NCBI GenBank assembly: GCA_036785705.1
Contig: JAWUZG010000005.1
Location: forward strand, 3,703,501 to 3,767,500
DNA length: 64,000 nucleotides
Direction: 5' to 3'
Source: Acanthornis magna
Lineage: Eukaryota > Chordata > Aves > Passeriformes > Acanthizidae
Shown here: one piece after another, positions 10,401-24,473 of the stretch
How the letters are laid out: every line of letters starts with the position of its first letter
Numbering within the stretch: position 1 is the first letter of the stretch
Notes under the pieces: model-generated
The model's input: only the letters and a program-made list of their open reading frames with translations
Told to the model about the DNA's origin: nothing
Database searches by the model: none
Program-made: the position numbers and the translations under genes

Positions 10401-13400
10401 GTGTTTACATGTTAAACAGAGCAGAGGAAAGCAGCTGAGACTTGTAAAAGGCAGGTAAGAAATTAGTCCTCTCTTTAAAGAAAACACAAAAGATTGGAGA
10501 TCTGGGAACTTTCATTTGAAATGAATTATTTGAAAAGTGCTGTTAAAATACAGGAGATGACAGTGGCAATAGGTGACATTTGCTTTAGTATACAGTAGCC
10601 TGAATGAATGACTCCCACACTTCTAGAGGGGCCACTTTAGCCTCTGGAACATATCTTCCTTTAACACTCACCTTGCCACCAATCCCTTGGAATTGTGCAG
10701 CCAGTTCTACACCCTGAACTCGTCAGAACAGGAGATTAATGCAAGGAAGGCAAACTTCCTGGCAACAAAAGCACCAAAAACCCAAAGGTAAGAAGGGATG
10801 TCTAGCTTTTGAATGAGCTACAGAATCTGTCCAGTTAGGGTCAGGATTCTTCTCACTGAGGAATTATTTTAGTTTTAAAATGTTGCTCTCTCATCATTTT
10901 CGTGGCTGTTGGGATGAGATGTTACTCCGTGTTCCTTTCACTATAACTGCAAAGATGGTCAGACCCTGGGTGTGTTCCTTATCTCTTGCATGTCAGAGGT
11001 TTTATTGCTTATGCCTTTAGAAAGCAATTATTGCTGAGCACTGAAGAAAAAGTGTTTTCTTATCCATTTTTATTTTCTTTCAGAAATGTGTGAAGAGGTA
11101 ATATAGGTTTATTGGTGTTGTGGGAATGGGTTGTATTTGCAGGGAGAGCAGAATGTCTAGTGGTTAGAGTAGAGAAGGGGATCAGGAAGATTTCCCTTAT
11201 GGGAGTAATTCCTGGAATCCTAATCCTGATTCTGCTACTGCCTGACCTTATAGGAATATATTTGTCTCATTTTTTCCACGTGGAGCAGTTTGGGTGGCCT
11301 GGTTTGAAGCACTGAGATTCTCAGGTGCGTGCATTTTTGCCATGGCTGCTACCTGATGAGAAGGTGCATATCAATCACTCCCATCTTTCCGTCTCTGAGA
11401 TTATCCATGTGAAGTTGTTCAAGAAGGGAAACTCATCTGTCATGGCATTCATTATTCACATATCAATGCTACTTTTTATGTATAAACTTAATTATGTTGA
11501 TAGGATATATTAAATATGACTCATTTTACTGCAAGATTGATTTTTTTTCCTGACCTCAGAATAAATATTGATCTTCATGATCTTTAAATGTAGTGCAAAG
11601 GTTGTTATATTAATGGCATATTAATAGAAAGTAGCCCTGACCATGCAATATTAATATATTTGCATTGTTATTTCTCAGAGGCAGGGTGCCAATTCCTTCT
11701 TTCCCAGGAGAAATCAGGGAGCCGTCGACTTTCCTGATTGTTCAGACTCTTTTCATTTTGTTGTTGTGTTTTGGTTTTTTGCTTTGAGGTGTGTTTTGGT
11801 GTATTTTTTAATTAAAAGATTAAAGCCAGTGATGAAATGGCAGATAGATTGTATAATAGATCTAATAAAATAGGGATGGGATGTGTTTCCAGCATGCCCA
11901 GGAAAGTCCTAACCTGACAGTGCTCCACTTCCCACTGCCATGCAGTCACTTCCATGTGCAGAATCACAGTTGTGAGAGGAGAAATGGGATAATGTGGTGG
12001 TTTGGGACTCTGATTTCAATAATCAGTCTAGTTGTTTCCTTAACAGCTGATTTTTAAAAGCAGTTACCTTATTCAACTGAGGTTTTTCCCTTCTTGTGTG
12101 ACTTTTTATTTCCCTTCTCTTTTACATTTGCAGTGACTCTTGAAAATCCAGGCTTGGAACTGCTGTTCTAATGGTTGGCTGAACCAAGACAGGTCTGTTG
12201 GTTTTTAATACTCCTCATAGAGTAATTGTATGTGAATTTTCTATAAATTGTGCTCTATAAGGAGCAGGGATAAGAGATCACACATTGAAATAACCTTTAA
12301 ATAATACTGCCTAGTTTCTATAGGTCCTGAGAAAACAGTGCCTTGTTTAATTCAGTATTACTAACTTCATGAGCAACAAAACCAAAATAGAAGTGTCCTT
12401 AAACAATTTGCTGAAAAATATGAAGTTGTGAGGTACTGGGGTGTTGGTGTTAGAGAAATAAAACAGAATTTCATGGTAAGTCTATGCTTTTGGGAACTGC
12501 TGTTTTGGAGGAAAAGGAGGAGAGGCACCAAAGGACCATGGGCTGGTAATGTGACTTTAGAAGTGTAGAAAAGTCTGATTCTAGGTTGTATAAGATCAAG
12601 TGTTTTTATTATGAAATTCAGAATACATATGTGGTAGTCTTTCATTGAGAGCTCATCTTTACAGTCGTTGAGTGTTAAATCATGGAAGTTACCTCAAACA
12701 ATGCCGAGAGCAATGATCGTACGCAGTTTTTCCTTGGAGAGCAGAGCTAGATTATGAGTGAATTGAGTGGAAGAGGAACTCATTCTGCTGGGGAAGCAGT
12801 TCATGTTAGAAAAAGATTTGATAAGAAGTTGTGAAGAAATTTCTTGCCAGAGGCAGAGTAAGCAAAATTATGTTTTTTCAGATGTTAAGTGTGCTTAGGG
12901 ATAGGAACACACTCCTTTGCATAAGCAATAAATAGTAGGGAATTAATTAACTTGATAGTTGAGTTAAGAGCTGGGCAGAGGACAGAAACAGGATATTTGT
13001 TTTGTACCTTCAGAAATACCATGAAGGTAATAATGAAGCTGAATTTATTGTAATGTGAATTATTTTATGATATGCAGGGCTACATTTTGCAATCAACCTC
13101 TCTCTGCTTCACTATGTGAAGACCTATTGCTTGCATAGGCTTTTATCCCTTGCACAGGAAGAAAAAGGAGGCAAGAACTGATGAGTTTGGAGATAATTTT
13201 GGTTTTTTCCCCATAGGATTTTCTAGGAAAATGAGAGATTTCAGGTCATTTAAACATTGTTATTAGGTTGGTACTTCCAAAGCATAGAGACACAATAATG
13301 GTTATGCACTATTTGAGTAAATTAAGACAATGGCATTTAACAAGTGTTTCAGGAGCATCTTGGGCTGTTTGTCCCAGAAGTTTTCAAGGGAAAATCAAAT

Positions 13401-13828
13401 TTGTTTACTTGTTGACTTAATTTTTTAATGAAAATGAAGCTTTCTGCACTTTTCTGTGACTTTAGAAATTAGAGACTACATTTATCTATTAGGGATATAA
13501 AAAGAAACAGTTAATGTCTATTCCTGCATATGGTACGGTTAATTTGCTTGTTTGTGTGTCTGTCTGTTCTTTGCTTGTCTGCTTCTGTGTGTGATATTTT
13601 TTTGGAGCACATGATTTGAAGAAACTGACTGCCTGCTGTGGTATTTATCCTATATAAATTCTACATTAAATGACAAATTTTAGACCCATCAGAGACAGAA
13701 GACTAAGTCCATCCATTGAAATCCTATTTGTATTATTACTTTCTAATGAATTCTGTACTACAGCAGGTGTCAAATCATATCTGTTGTTTTGCAATCGAGT
13801 ATGAATAGAAGATGTATTGCTATTGCAA

Positions 13829-13850
13829 ATGAATCTAATATGAATCTAAT
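13829..13850. repeat. Tandem 11-bp duplication
   Basis: Two perfect head-to-tail copies of atgaatctaat, followed by related fragments (gagcagtaatgagca). This is a small local duplication. Confidence 0.75.
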
Positions 13851-15840
13851 GAGCAGTAATGAGCAACTGTTTTGTCATTATTGAGGCAACCACTGTGATG
13901 CTAATAAACTCTCATTTCTGCTCCTTAGAAAAAAGCACTGACCAGGATTTATAACATGGCCTTAATGTCCCAAAAGCCTGAGGCAAAAGAGAAGAGTGGA
14001 ACCCCTAAACTGAGCATAATTTAGTAATTTTCTGTGTGGCAGTCTTCTTATTTTCTCTTATTAAATGAAACCTGGTTTAAGTCTTTCAAGCTTTCTTACA
14101 TTTGAAAGGAAAAAGATGAAGAATGAGTGTCTATTAAAGAAACACAAAGTTAAGAAGATGGGCATTCTGCCTTAATTTTCTTTTACATAAGTACACTAAT
14201 TCCATACTTCTACACTTGGCAGTGCTTTTGTAATGATAAAGGCAACTGTGTGCAACAGTTTTAAAAGCAGTCACTTTAAAAGTAACAGGCCATTAAATCA
14301 ATATAGATCTATAATACATTTTGGGGGAAACACCGCAAGTCTATTTTAATTGGAACTTCATTTTTTATATATCTTTAAAATTTATTTTCATTGTGCGTGG
14401 ATCGTAGGACTGCTGAATAAACAGAAATACCTTTGATGCAATAGAATCAATGGCTTACTCCATAACTGAAATGTAAACAAGTTCTGAGTCCTGTGTGGCT
14501 CTGCCTTTTCCAAGGATAAATAATATATAGAATGATACATAAAGCTGTGTAAGAGGGACAGCTGGGTCCATGGTGCTTACAAGTGGAGCACAGGAAAACC
14601 AGTCAGTATTGCTTTTCTAAAAGATGAGTACTATCCTTCCATCAAAAAATAATGCTTCTGTGTATGGAGTCTTCCTGGGCCCATCTCCCTGTGCAATAAA
14701 GATGCACTACAGAGATTCATTTCAGTGCTTCATTTGGAGGCCTGAACTGTTCTGTGTAGGGTGCAGCTGTTTGCTTTACTGCAGTGCACTCCAGACTTGC
14801 TTTAAGTGCTGGATGGAGACTGGATTGCCAATATTTAAGGTATTATATAGACACAGCAGTGAAACTGTGAATTCCTGAGCAAGCCAGGGGGTGAGCATTA
14901 GGACAAGTTACAGCAGTCATCTCTCAAAGTTGCAAATAGGGTGTCAGAGGTTGTAGGAAAGCCATAAACTGTTCCTTCCATGCTGTGGCATTCAGAGGAT
15001 TTTTGGTCCTCTGAGCAGGAGCTTGCAGTAGTTCTCATTTACTGACATTCCAGTTCCATCTCGATGCCTAAGGAGGGAGGGGAGAAGGGAGTTAGGCTCT
15101 CTATCAGCTGCTCTGCCAATGCTGTGCTGTTATCTGGGTGGGCCATCACATTCAACTTCTCTTCACGTCATCAGTAATATATGGATCAGATTTACTCACC
15201 CTTTAGGTAAATCGAGGGATTATTTTTCAGTAATGCTTGATGTGCAGAGCTGAAAAAGACAACTCAGCTTTACAGCACCAGTGTTCTGGAACTCACCAGG
15301 AAATTGCTTTCTAGATATATTTCCTCCAAAATTCATGTGGCTTCATTCACTCCACAAGGAGTTACTTCTCATACTCCACAACTTGTCTGTACCACAAACC
15401 AAGGCAAGATAAGGAGAGACAATCAGGAGCTTTGCTTTGAATGTACAATCCTGATCTGAACAAAAACACTGGTGGAGATGCATCCGTGGTTCAGAAGGGG
15501 AAGCAGGAACAGGTCCAGGTCCAAGCACTACTGTTAAACCACCATCTCTAGACAGGAGAGTCTGTGAGTTGCACGTAATGATAAAAGGACTGTGGTTATA
15601 AAGATTTTGGATGAAATATCTGATTTCTTTGTGCATTAGGGTGTAATGTACTGCATTAATGTCTTTATCGGGGATTTGATTCCTTAGATGATACATAAAT
15701 TTTTGTGACACAGCACATCTAATGAAGGCTTTTACATTGCTCATGGAATTAATTGTCCCATACATACAAGTAACAGTTTGAAGGAGTAAATTAACATTGC
15801 ATAAAAGTTCAAGACTGTTTATATTTTACTTTGGTAACTA

Positions 15841-15985
15841 CAATTTCACAAAATCATACAAGTTAGGGCAAAAAAACCTCTTGAGGTCATCTAGTCCAGC
15901 GCCAGTACACAAAGCAGGACCAGTTCTGAAGCTTTATTAGTCTTCAAAGCTAAGTCAAATTGCTCAAGGCCAGAGCTTTCCTGTC
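15841..15985 (-). mobile_element. CR1 LINE 3'-end remnant, reverse orientation
   Basis: Reading the plus strand, the stretch has the signature of a reversed CR1 tail: an aatcata motif, then gttagggcaaaaaaacctc, then ttgaggtcatctagtccagc and a diverged 'aaagcaggaccag ... ttgctcaaggcc' section. CR1 is the main LINE of bird genomes, and copies are usually truncated at the 5' end. This copy is strongly diverged and has no coding capacity. The boundaries are approximate. Confidence 0.75.
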
Positions 15986-17681
15986 ATTTGAAAGCTGTAA
16001 CGGTTTGTTATTGAATGTCTGGCAGTTTTATAACAATTTACATTTTTCCTGATTGCTTTCATCTGTGCTAATAACAGATGTATGTTACAGTGGCATCCAC
16101 AGGTCTTTGTTAGGGCTGGATCTTTCCTAGAGCAAACATGGTAGAGACAGGGAGGTGGAAGTGTCAGCTCTCTGCAATGTAGCTTGTGATCACAAGGTAG
16201 GGATATTTCATGGTAGTAGAAGCCATCTTTCTGTTAGTTTTTTTGTACAGCACTTGGTAGACAATCTCTGCATTCTGGATTCATGACTCATCTGTATGTG
16301 CTAATGAATGGACTACAAAATTTAATGCCAGAGGCAGTAAGTGTTGAGGAGCTGTTTGTCTGACAGTCTTTTTTTTTGGTGCTAATAAATTTTGCTCCCA
16401 TGGAAAAGGAAAGCAGTTATTAATTCTGAAGCCACCTTGTCATGGAATTGCTGAGTAGGAGAAAGTTGGTCTGAATGTTTCCTTAGACACTGCCACATGT
16501 CTGAGGGTCAGTAAGCAGCTGTGCAATGGCTGTTCTCATGCTCTCTGGCCATAATTCTGGAAGCTCTGGACAATTCTTTGAGGTCTCCCAAAGCTTCTGA
16601 AGTGCTGGAATAAAGTAGAGTTGTTTCATGTGTGAGGCTACAGAGGTCCAAGGGGGCTTGAGCCATTCAGTTCTCAGAAGAGAGGATTCTGCTCAGAGTC
16701 CAAGTGGCAGCAACATTCCCAAAGATGAGAAGGTTAGATGAGAATGGAGAGAGCTGGCAGCAAGGGAGCAAAGGAGAGCTTTTTGTAGTTTTCACAGCAC
16801 CTGTGCATAAATCACAAGAGGCATCATTGTGAGTGTGTAGATGGCACAAGTCTCTTGGGCAGGGGCTGAGATAGGGAGAAGATGGTGAAGGGTTTGTGTT
16901 GTTCACCTTGCAGCCAGGGGCATGGAGTGGCCTGTGGGCAGAGGGGGTAGGAAGGGGCTTGCTGCTGGCATTGGGAACAGGCAGGTTTGGGAAGCAGGTG
17001 TTGTTTAGACCCTCTTGGAATTCTTTAGTGATGCAGGGAACTTGCCAGCAGCAGTACCAATGGTGCACACACCATGGTGCTGACTGCACTGTTTGCAACT
17101 ATGTCGAGCCTCACCTAGAAAATTTCACCAAGAGGATAAAAGCAACTCCAAAATAAAGCCCTGTAACTGAAGTAACTAAAAATTCAGCTGAGATGACTAT
17201 GATTTTTCCACTTGTCTGAGATGAAACTGCCTCATGTAAGCATCTGTCCCTGACATTGTCATTACATCACTGCAATGACCTACTGTAATTGAGTGGTTCA
17301 TCAGATCGAGCTTTATGGAAAGTAGATTGCCATGGGAAGGCATTTGAGGAAATCCCTTAAGGATATAAATATCACTTGCAGGAATCCAGAGGCATGTCTT
17401 TAGGAAAAGAAAAAAGATTTCCTTCCAAGAATCCGAGTTGTCTTATGCTACTACTTTTTACATAAATAATGAAACAGCTGTTTAGCGTAACCATTGAAAG
17501 CTTGTACTAGCTTTGTTTATGCACACCAAACCCCAGACAGTCTCCAGAGACATCCTTCCCCTTGATTATGGCTCTCTTCTCTGTTCTGCTGCTTCCTCTG
17601 GGTAAATGTCAACGACAAATTAACCAAGGGGTCATTAAGCTCTAATAATCTATCCCAGTCCATCCCCTTGTTCACATAGAG
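15986..17681. other. Non-coding spacer between two CR1 remnants
   Basis: No recognisable gene. Overlapping frames on both strands at about 16.67-17.15 kb (143 codons minus, 86 plus) show no domain and reflect a locally G+C-richer patch. The rest is unique sequence. Confidence 0.5.
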
Positions 17682-17935
17682 TAGAATCACGGAATCATTT
17701 AGGTTGGAAAAGACCCTTATGATCATCAGGTTCAACCATTCCGCCAACACTGCCAAGTCCACCACTAAAGCACATCTCTGAGCTCCACATTTACAGGGTC
17801 TTTCAAATCCCTTCACGGATGTTGAATCCACCATTGCCCTGGGCAGCCTGTTCAGGGCTTGACAATCCCTTCAGTGATGAAATTTTTCCTAATATCCCAT
17901 TGAAACCTCTCCTGGTGCAACCTAGATCACATCCA
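17682..17935 (-). mobile_element. CR1 LINE 3'-end remnant, reverse orientation
   Basis: This is the clearest CR1 copy in the window. On the plus strand it shows, in order, gaatcacggaatcatttagg, ttggaaaagacccttatgat, a 'gccaagtccaccactaaa' section, 'ccctgggcagcctgttcagg' and 'gaaatttttcctaatatccc'. These are characteristic of the reversed 3' part of avian CR1 elements, which were copied by reverse transcription of their own RNA. The copy is 5'-truncated with many point changes and cannot be mobile. Confidence 0.93.
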
Positions 17936-20900
17936 GTCTGGACTGAGAAGTACAGCCTTACACTTTTTCCTCTGTTAAAGAGCTGACCCTACTCTTTCAG
18001 AGTGAAGGGCACCTGAATCCAAATGAGAGAGACAATATGCATAAAGAAAATGGAGTTACATTCCCTATTCTAATAGGTGGCAGAAAATCTATAAAGAAGC
18101 TCTGTGTAAATGTGTTCCCAAGGCAAGTAAAGGAGCAATAATGCAGCCAAGGTAAATGTTACCCACACAGCAGAGGAGCCTGCTGTTTACTGTTAGAGAA
18201 GGGCTATATGTACTGTGCAGTATGCTAAGAACATATGGATAAGGAGCACCACAGCCAAAAGAAGGCCACTCCAGATGAATTTCAAGTCCCAAGATTGTGA
18301 GGGAAGAAGCAAATCTATACCTTAGCTTTCCAAAACAGGGGTGACTTTAAAATGTCTAGAAACCATTTTGGTTTGCTTTGTGTACCAACTCTGAAATACA
18401 AAGTATGGAAGATTTGCAGGGGTCTTGTGAAATGAGTGTCTTTCTTACAGGCTATAAAAGTAATCTTTGTTTCGAGTCAATTCCTATCAGCTCTTCTGTC
18501 CTACCAAGTTTTGACAGGCCACAAATTTAGCCCCATTAAGTAGGTTGGATGTGGAAATTAAAGGGGTTTATAGCTTGTGATTATTAGAATGGATGATCAC
18601 AGTGGCTGTCACAGGCTTCACATCTCTCTGGAGTTTCTAGACCTTTCAGCTGTACGCACTGTATTGTTAATCACAAATGTGCATTGTTTTTGGTTTCACG
18701 GCAGTTGTGCTCAGTAGTTTAACATAATTTTGTAATCCAAAAAGAAGTCAGTTCAGTCTGTATTGCTGCCCTGCAGAAGGTACTTGTTGCCTACAATTAG
18801 ATGAATTGGAATTGCTTAATTTTCACAGCACTTTCTTTCTAAGTTCTCAAGGTTTCCCTCAAGCTATCAATGATCTTGTCATTCTCTAGCTCTCATGTGC
18901 TTTATTCCTTGACTCTGTAGTGGAGGTTTTGCTGTGGCTTTTAACTCTCTTTTTTAATAGCTAAATGCACAAGGGAGTGTGGTTCATTTCTAGTTCTTGT
19001 GAGATATTTATTGTCCCCAGTTATTCTGTACTATCACAGGCTTATTTTTTTGACAAAAGGAAGAGTAAGGTAATACTAAACAACCTCTCTGAGCACTCCT
19101 GTATTTGTTGACTCCTCAATACTGTGAATGTTTTGTATTTGTCTAATGCAAGGCTTTAATTTCATCAGTGTGCCTTTGCATCTCTCCCGATTAAATAAGA
19201 GTGAGTGCTTGGTAAGTGCCCAGATCACCTTTGATCTATTTTGAGAATGGCCTCTCTAGAGGGTCTTGGCAGCACTGAGCAAAAACATGGTGTCAGTCCA
19301 TGGCAGAAAAGTTGCCTTGCCCTGTGGAAACCCTCCTGCTCCCGTGGTTTTGCTCATCTCCTTTAGCAAGCCGTTGCTGTCAGTGCAGAGAGCCCTAATG
19401 GAGCTGTGCCTGGGATTCCTGATGAGCTCCACCAGGGACTGCACTGCAGCTCTCCAAGGAATTGGCTTCCTCAGCTGAGCTCTGTCCTCCTGGAGCCACG
19501 CTGCCCTCCGTGCCACGGCGGCTGTGCATCGCTGTAATGCGGCACTCTGAGGCAGAATGGTGGGGAAGTCATTATCATTTCCAGTTGGGAAAGGCAGAAC
19601 TCAAGTGTCTGAGTGTTAAAAGATTTATGTTCTTTTCATCTGCCAGCCCGGGATGTTTTGTACAAGGCCATTTGGGAAAGTTCAAGGGTAACTTGATTTT
19701 TAAAGTTTTGTTGTGATAGCAAGGAGAGATCTTTTTCCTGATGGAAAAAGAAGAGTTACGGTCATGATAATAGCTTTTTTTTGAAAAAGAACTTTTAAGG
19801 GGAGGAGGAGTTTTATGGATTAGACAAGAAGTACTTTCTAAACAGAGAAAGCATAAAAGCCACCTTGCAATTGAACCCTGTAGTTGGGGACAAAACAGCT
19901 TAATGAGACTATTGCAAGCAATAATCACGGGGATAAAAACACAGGCTGAGCCTCTGGAGAAGGTTCTGGTGACAGTCATCCAACTCCTGATTCCTGCAGT
20001 GAAATCCAGGGACCAGAAGGCAAAGGACATCAAGTGTAGTAAGTAGAAAAAGGGCAATAGATATTTTTCATTCGGTGTTTAAAGAGATTGTAAAAAGAGA
20101 AGTAAAAGAGAATCTGGAAAGAACCAACCTGCCTGTATCCTTTTGGGCAGGAATGCTGGAGACTTCTGTGCCTTCAAGGAACTTTGTTTTCAATGTCTGG
20201 GATGATTTTTCATTTATTTTCCTGAGGGCTCCCCAAGATGTATTTTTAAGGTGCAATGGATAAACAAAATCTTATTTGCAGTTTCTCTTTCCAGCTTTAC
20301 AGTGAAAGCATTGTAATAAATGCAGAATGCATGCAAAACATCTGTCAGAACCTGGCATTATTTCCTCTTTATAGCTCAGAGTGGGCTTTCATTAATCGGT
20401 TGTAAAACAAAAATATCAAAAAGCTTGTTCAAAATGCACAGTAAAACCCATAAATGCTTTAAAAAAGGGCTGTGTTTATAAGTGTGATTTTCATGCTGAT
20501 ATTTGAATGAGTCAAGGAACACAAGCAGATGAAACAGAAATGCAGGCAAAGTATTGAAAAGTTCAAGCTCAGTGCATTATTCTTCTGCTGCTCCTCAGAG
20601 TTTTATTCTTCTGTTAAACACACAACATGCTTTCAAGTTTTTTTGGTTTTTAAGTTTTATTTTTAAAAGCAACTTCTGTGTTATAATGTGCTATGAACTC
20701 GTATGGGATGGACTGTCCCAAGTGACACACGATGCTCATATATGAAGTCATTTGAAGGTTCTGCAGCTTTGCAAAAAAAGCAAAACCTTTATAGTTTATG
20801 CATCAAACTAGTAATGCGCAAGTCTTTTGTCTGCAGCAGGCAGAAGATTATGGATTATCAGAAAAAGGAGGGGAAAAAAACCTGTTAAAGGACTTTTGCA

Positions 20901-21897
20901 AGGGGAAGCAGCTAAAAAGAGAGGACAAGCATGTGTTTTTGCTGGCGTGATCACAGGATTGAAGTTACTCCCAGGGTTTAAATGCAATTCAAACAAATCT
21001 CAGGTCTCTGCTTGGTTGAGGTACAAGAGACAATTACTCTGATGACATAATTAATGAATATTTGGCAGTGTGAGGTAGGAAAGGGAATCAAACAAACTCA
21101 CCTTTATTAGTATTTAGATTTTCATCTGTTTTGCAGGTGCCTGTCCAAGGTATTTAATAACCATTCATAAGAATTTGGGTTTCTTCACGTGACATCTCTA
21201 CCTGTGTGGGGTTTTGTTGTTGAGGTTGGGGTTTTATTTTGTTTAAATTAAACCACTGATTTCCAAGAAAAGCAGCAAACCAGAAGCCTGTCTTAAAGTG
21301 AATTTGCTTTGTGTTTTTGAAATAGCTGCAGTGCTGTCGGTAGCTCAAGAAAGTAGTGACATATCAGATGATTTCTAGATAACAAAGAATGTGTTTAAAA
21401 CATATTTAAATATTGTATTTTTATATTTTAATTCATGGAAGTGTATCTTCTGTGACAGATATATAATATTCCAACTCACTACATAAACAGCTTTTCACAG
21501 ATATAGTTTAACTTTTTTCTTTTAAATCAAGTGAAAATTCTTTCAGCTATTTTGCTTTCTCCTCTGCTTTTTACCCCTTGTTAAATTGTCATGTAAGGAT
21601 TATAATTATTAATGATTTGTCATTTTTCTATAATTGTGAACAAGCCCACTGAGTAAATTGTAATATATAGAACCAGAATATCTAGAATAATTTGAATTTA
21701 GTTAAGGTTTGTGTAACATCCAAAGAATCTGTTCAGTCTAGTATTATGAAAGGTTCATTTATTAAACAAAGGGAAGGTTTCCTGCACAACTTATTCTTGT
21801 GAAGGTTTTCAAAGATTCTTCCAAGCATTTGTGCCAGCAAGACCTTTTTGTTATACATTCACATGATAGGCACTCACGCAGAACTGCACGTTCGAAA

Positions 21898-21919
21898 ATT
21901 AGAATTTGCAAATTCTAAT
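21898..21919. repeat. 22-bp perfect palindrome
   Basis: The half-site attagaatttg is followed immediately by its exact reverse complement, with no spacer. The centre reads atttgcaaat, close to a POU-factor octamer on both strands. A palindrome of this length without mismatch is uncommon by chance. Confidence 0.85.
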
Positions 21920-22055
21920 CCTAATAGAAATGTGGGCTGAAGGTATTCACAGTTCCTTGCCATGTTCAAAATACTTACTATATTTGCTAGTCTAAAGAAG
22001 ATCTGCTTTGACCATGTCATAACACTTAGTAGCTGTGTTATGGGTTTATGGAATT

Positions 22056-22077
22056 TGAGCAAAAGTGAGCAAAAGTG
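22056..22077. repeat. Tandem 10-bp duplication
   Basis: Two adjacent copies of tgagcaaaag followed by tg. This is a small local duplication in non-coding DNA. Confidence 0.7.
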
Positions 22078-24043
22078 TCCTGCCATCCTCATGGGCGTGG
22101 AACATCATATGTTCTTTGCAGATGAACAGAATTTCTTGGAGGGCAAACACAGCTTCATTGCCACTTCTGCCTTCTAACCAGAATAAACTCTTAAGACTCT
22201 TGAGCTTTTGGGTAACTACTCAGAGAAGAAAATATTGGATTTTGTGTGTTTTTTCTCAGCCTGGCTTGCCACAATTAGCTGTTTAAACTTTTGCATTGAT
22301 TGCTTTCACTACCCACTTTTAGCACAGAAACACTGGGGTTTGTGCCCAAATAAGCAGCTGTCTTTCCTTCCAAGGAGCTGAAACTCCTGCTTCTTCCTCG
22401 TGGGGTGGAAATGTCTCTGTCTTCACTTTCCATATGCACACGGAGTCGTGCTCTTCCAGGGTCCCACAGGAAACCAGTATCAATGACCAAAACAGATGTG
22501 TGTGGACAGCCATAAATGTATGGACCTTCCCTTCCCTATCTGTCTTTCTGCCAGCATTTTCACCCTCTGCTTCCCTCACTTTTCCCTTCCCAATTGCACT
22601 CCCTTCTTCTTGGAAAAGCCCCGCCTTGCCCCTCAGTTACTCCTTTTTAGACCACTCCACACTCCTCTCACTTCTTTGCAGGAAAGCTCTGCAGCTCCAT
22701 CTCATGCTGGGCCTTACTGCTTCTGTGAGTTGTAGTGCTGCCTTATTGTGCTGTGAGATCCAGCTGGGGGCAGCTGTGCCGCATCTCCTCTGCTCCCAAA
22801 TGCACATCATCATCCCCTGTGGCTGGAGCAGGGAAATGGGATTCAGTGCAGGCTTAGGAGCCTCGGAGCAGCAGACTGACAGCCCTGGCACGTGTTGGCT
22901 CTTGCCAGGTGTAACACAGGCTTTACATGGTGTAAAGACAGCAGTAATATGCCTATGTTTAGGGCTTTTCTGAACTTAGGAAGCAAAAGACAAATAAAAA
23001 CTCCGCTCAGCAAAAGCTGAGTGTATTAAAGAAGTGTGTTGGTTCCAGGTTCTGTAAAAACGAAGCTGCTTTGGAATAAATCTGACCTGACAGTGACCTT
23101 CAGAATAGACTGATCTTCCCAAAGGAGCTTCCTAATTTGTACCTATAATGAACACATCATCTATATAACCCATTCCTGTATTTGAACTATGCCATGTTTG
23201 TTCCATTATATGATGAAATACAGATGTTTTTCCAGACACACCAGGAAGCTATTTCTAAATCATCTTTTGCCCCACTGCTGACTAAATAAAGTGATTCCAG
23301 GCTTTCAAGATTTAAAACAGGTTCCTCTCTAAACAGTTGTTGAGGGTTGCTTTATAGTCCCTGTAACCGCAGAGAGAGTCCTGCTATTTCACAGGATTCT
23401 TGCCCAGCACATGTAGAAAATTACAGAGTTAATAGCTAACAGTAACCATTTTCTCCCACAGCTTTCAGAAGCTTTATTCTGTACTGGAGTGTGCACAGTC
23501 CTCATGCTGACAAAGAAACTGAAGCCTGTCCCTTTCTATCCATATGGTCCTTATGTTCTTTCTAGCAAGGCAAAAAACCCCTCTTACATATGCTTGTTTC
23601 CCAGGATGGCTTTCACAGGGGCAGCTTTGAAAAATCTCAGAGAATGGAACCACAACAGCACCTTTAAAAAGAAAACTGGGACTAACTTCACCTGTTGGTG
23701 GTTACCTAGAGCAACAAATTTCTGTGGTTAGCAGAGGCTTCTGGCTTTGTCAGCTGTTCTGTCCATACAGAGATGTTTTAGTGACTTCTCCAGCTGTTTG
23801 TCATCCTATTATAATTATTTTTTATTCCTTCACCCTTTTGTCAGAGATGGCCTGAGCCACCCAGTTCCAGTGAGGGGATGCCTGAAGACAACTCTGTGTT
23901 GAGCCATTCCACTTCTCAGGAATGTGGCTGGACATTGGTATATCTCGGTGAAATTTGAAAAGCAAATTAATTCTCCTGGAATATTTAGGCAGATCTCAAA
24001 AACTTCTACAAAGGGCAGTTGTTCCTTTCAAAAGTGCCAAGAC

Positions 24044-24065
24044 TCTCTTCTCTCTCTCTCTCTCT
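24044..24065. repeat. (TC)n microsatellite
   Basis: An almost pure run of ct/tc dinucleotides with one extra T near its left end, about eleven units long. It is immediately followed by ggcagcag. Confidence 0.85.
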
Positions 24066-24456
24066 GGCAGCAGAAGGAGCAGTAGGATGAATTTTCCTGA
24101 CCTGAATTTGTGCTAATTCTGTACCATTCCTCTATGTCTCCCCATGCTGGGACAGAGCAATGGCTGTCAGTTTTCCTGGCTCTGGTGATCTTCCTTTTGG
24201 CATTCCAAAATCATTTGGCCTTATGTGGATGACAGTGAAGAGAGGTTAGAAGAGTGAAATTACTAAACTAAAAAAAGACAAAACTGAAAAGGAATGAATT
24301 TGTGACTTGATAAGCTTGTATTTTGCATGATTTTTATGTGATACATTGGGGAAATAAATGAATGAAATATTAAAAATTTAATTAGATCAAATCCGAAAGG
24401 TTATAGAATGATTTTCAAAGTCTGTTCTCTAAAACAGAGACAGAAAAAGTCACAGT

Positions 24457-24473
24457 ACTTACTTACTTACTTA
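24457..24473. repeat. (ACTT)4 microsatellite
   Basis: Four actt units are followed by acagtaagt, whose gtaagt can pair with the repeat unit to form a small stem. Confidence 0.8.

Larger units (their letters stand above)
6901..15840. other. Non-coding region upstream of VRK2
   Basis: No coding exon is recognisable on either strand. Open frames are under 100 codons and lack familiar domains. The stretch holds homopolymer tracts (C10T9 at 7473-7491, T runs near 7991-8000 and 8574-8581), an 11-base tandem duplication at 13829-13850, and a regulatory-looking block at 10140-10335 described in the findings. The rest is AT-rich unique sequence typical of a gene desert. Confidence 0.6.

Noticed and set aside
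15343..15765. 140-codon minus-strand frame near a CR1 remnant
   Set aside because: It does not resemble CR1 proteins or any other family I know.
19575..20057. 160-codon minus-strand frame
   Set aside because: No recognisable domain or splice context; length is consistent with chance in 64 kb.
22434..22973. 179-codon plus-strand frame
   Set aside because: Ser/Leu/Cys-rich translation of a pyrimidine-rich patch; overlapping frames are open on the other strand and no domain is seen.
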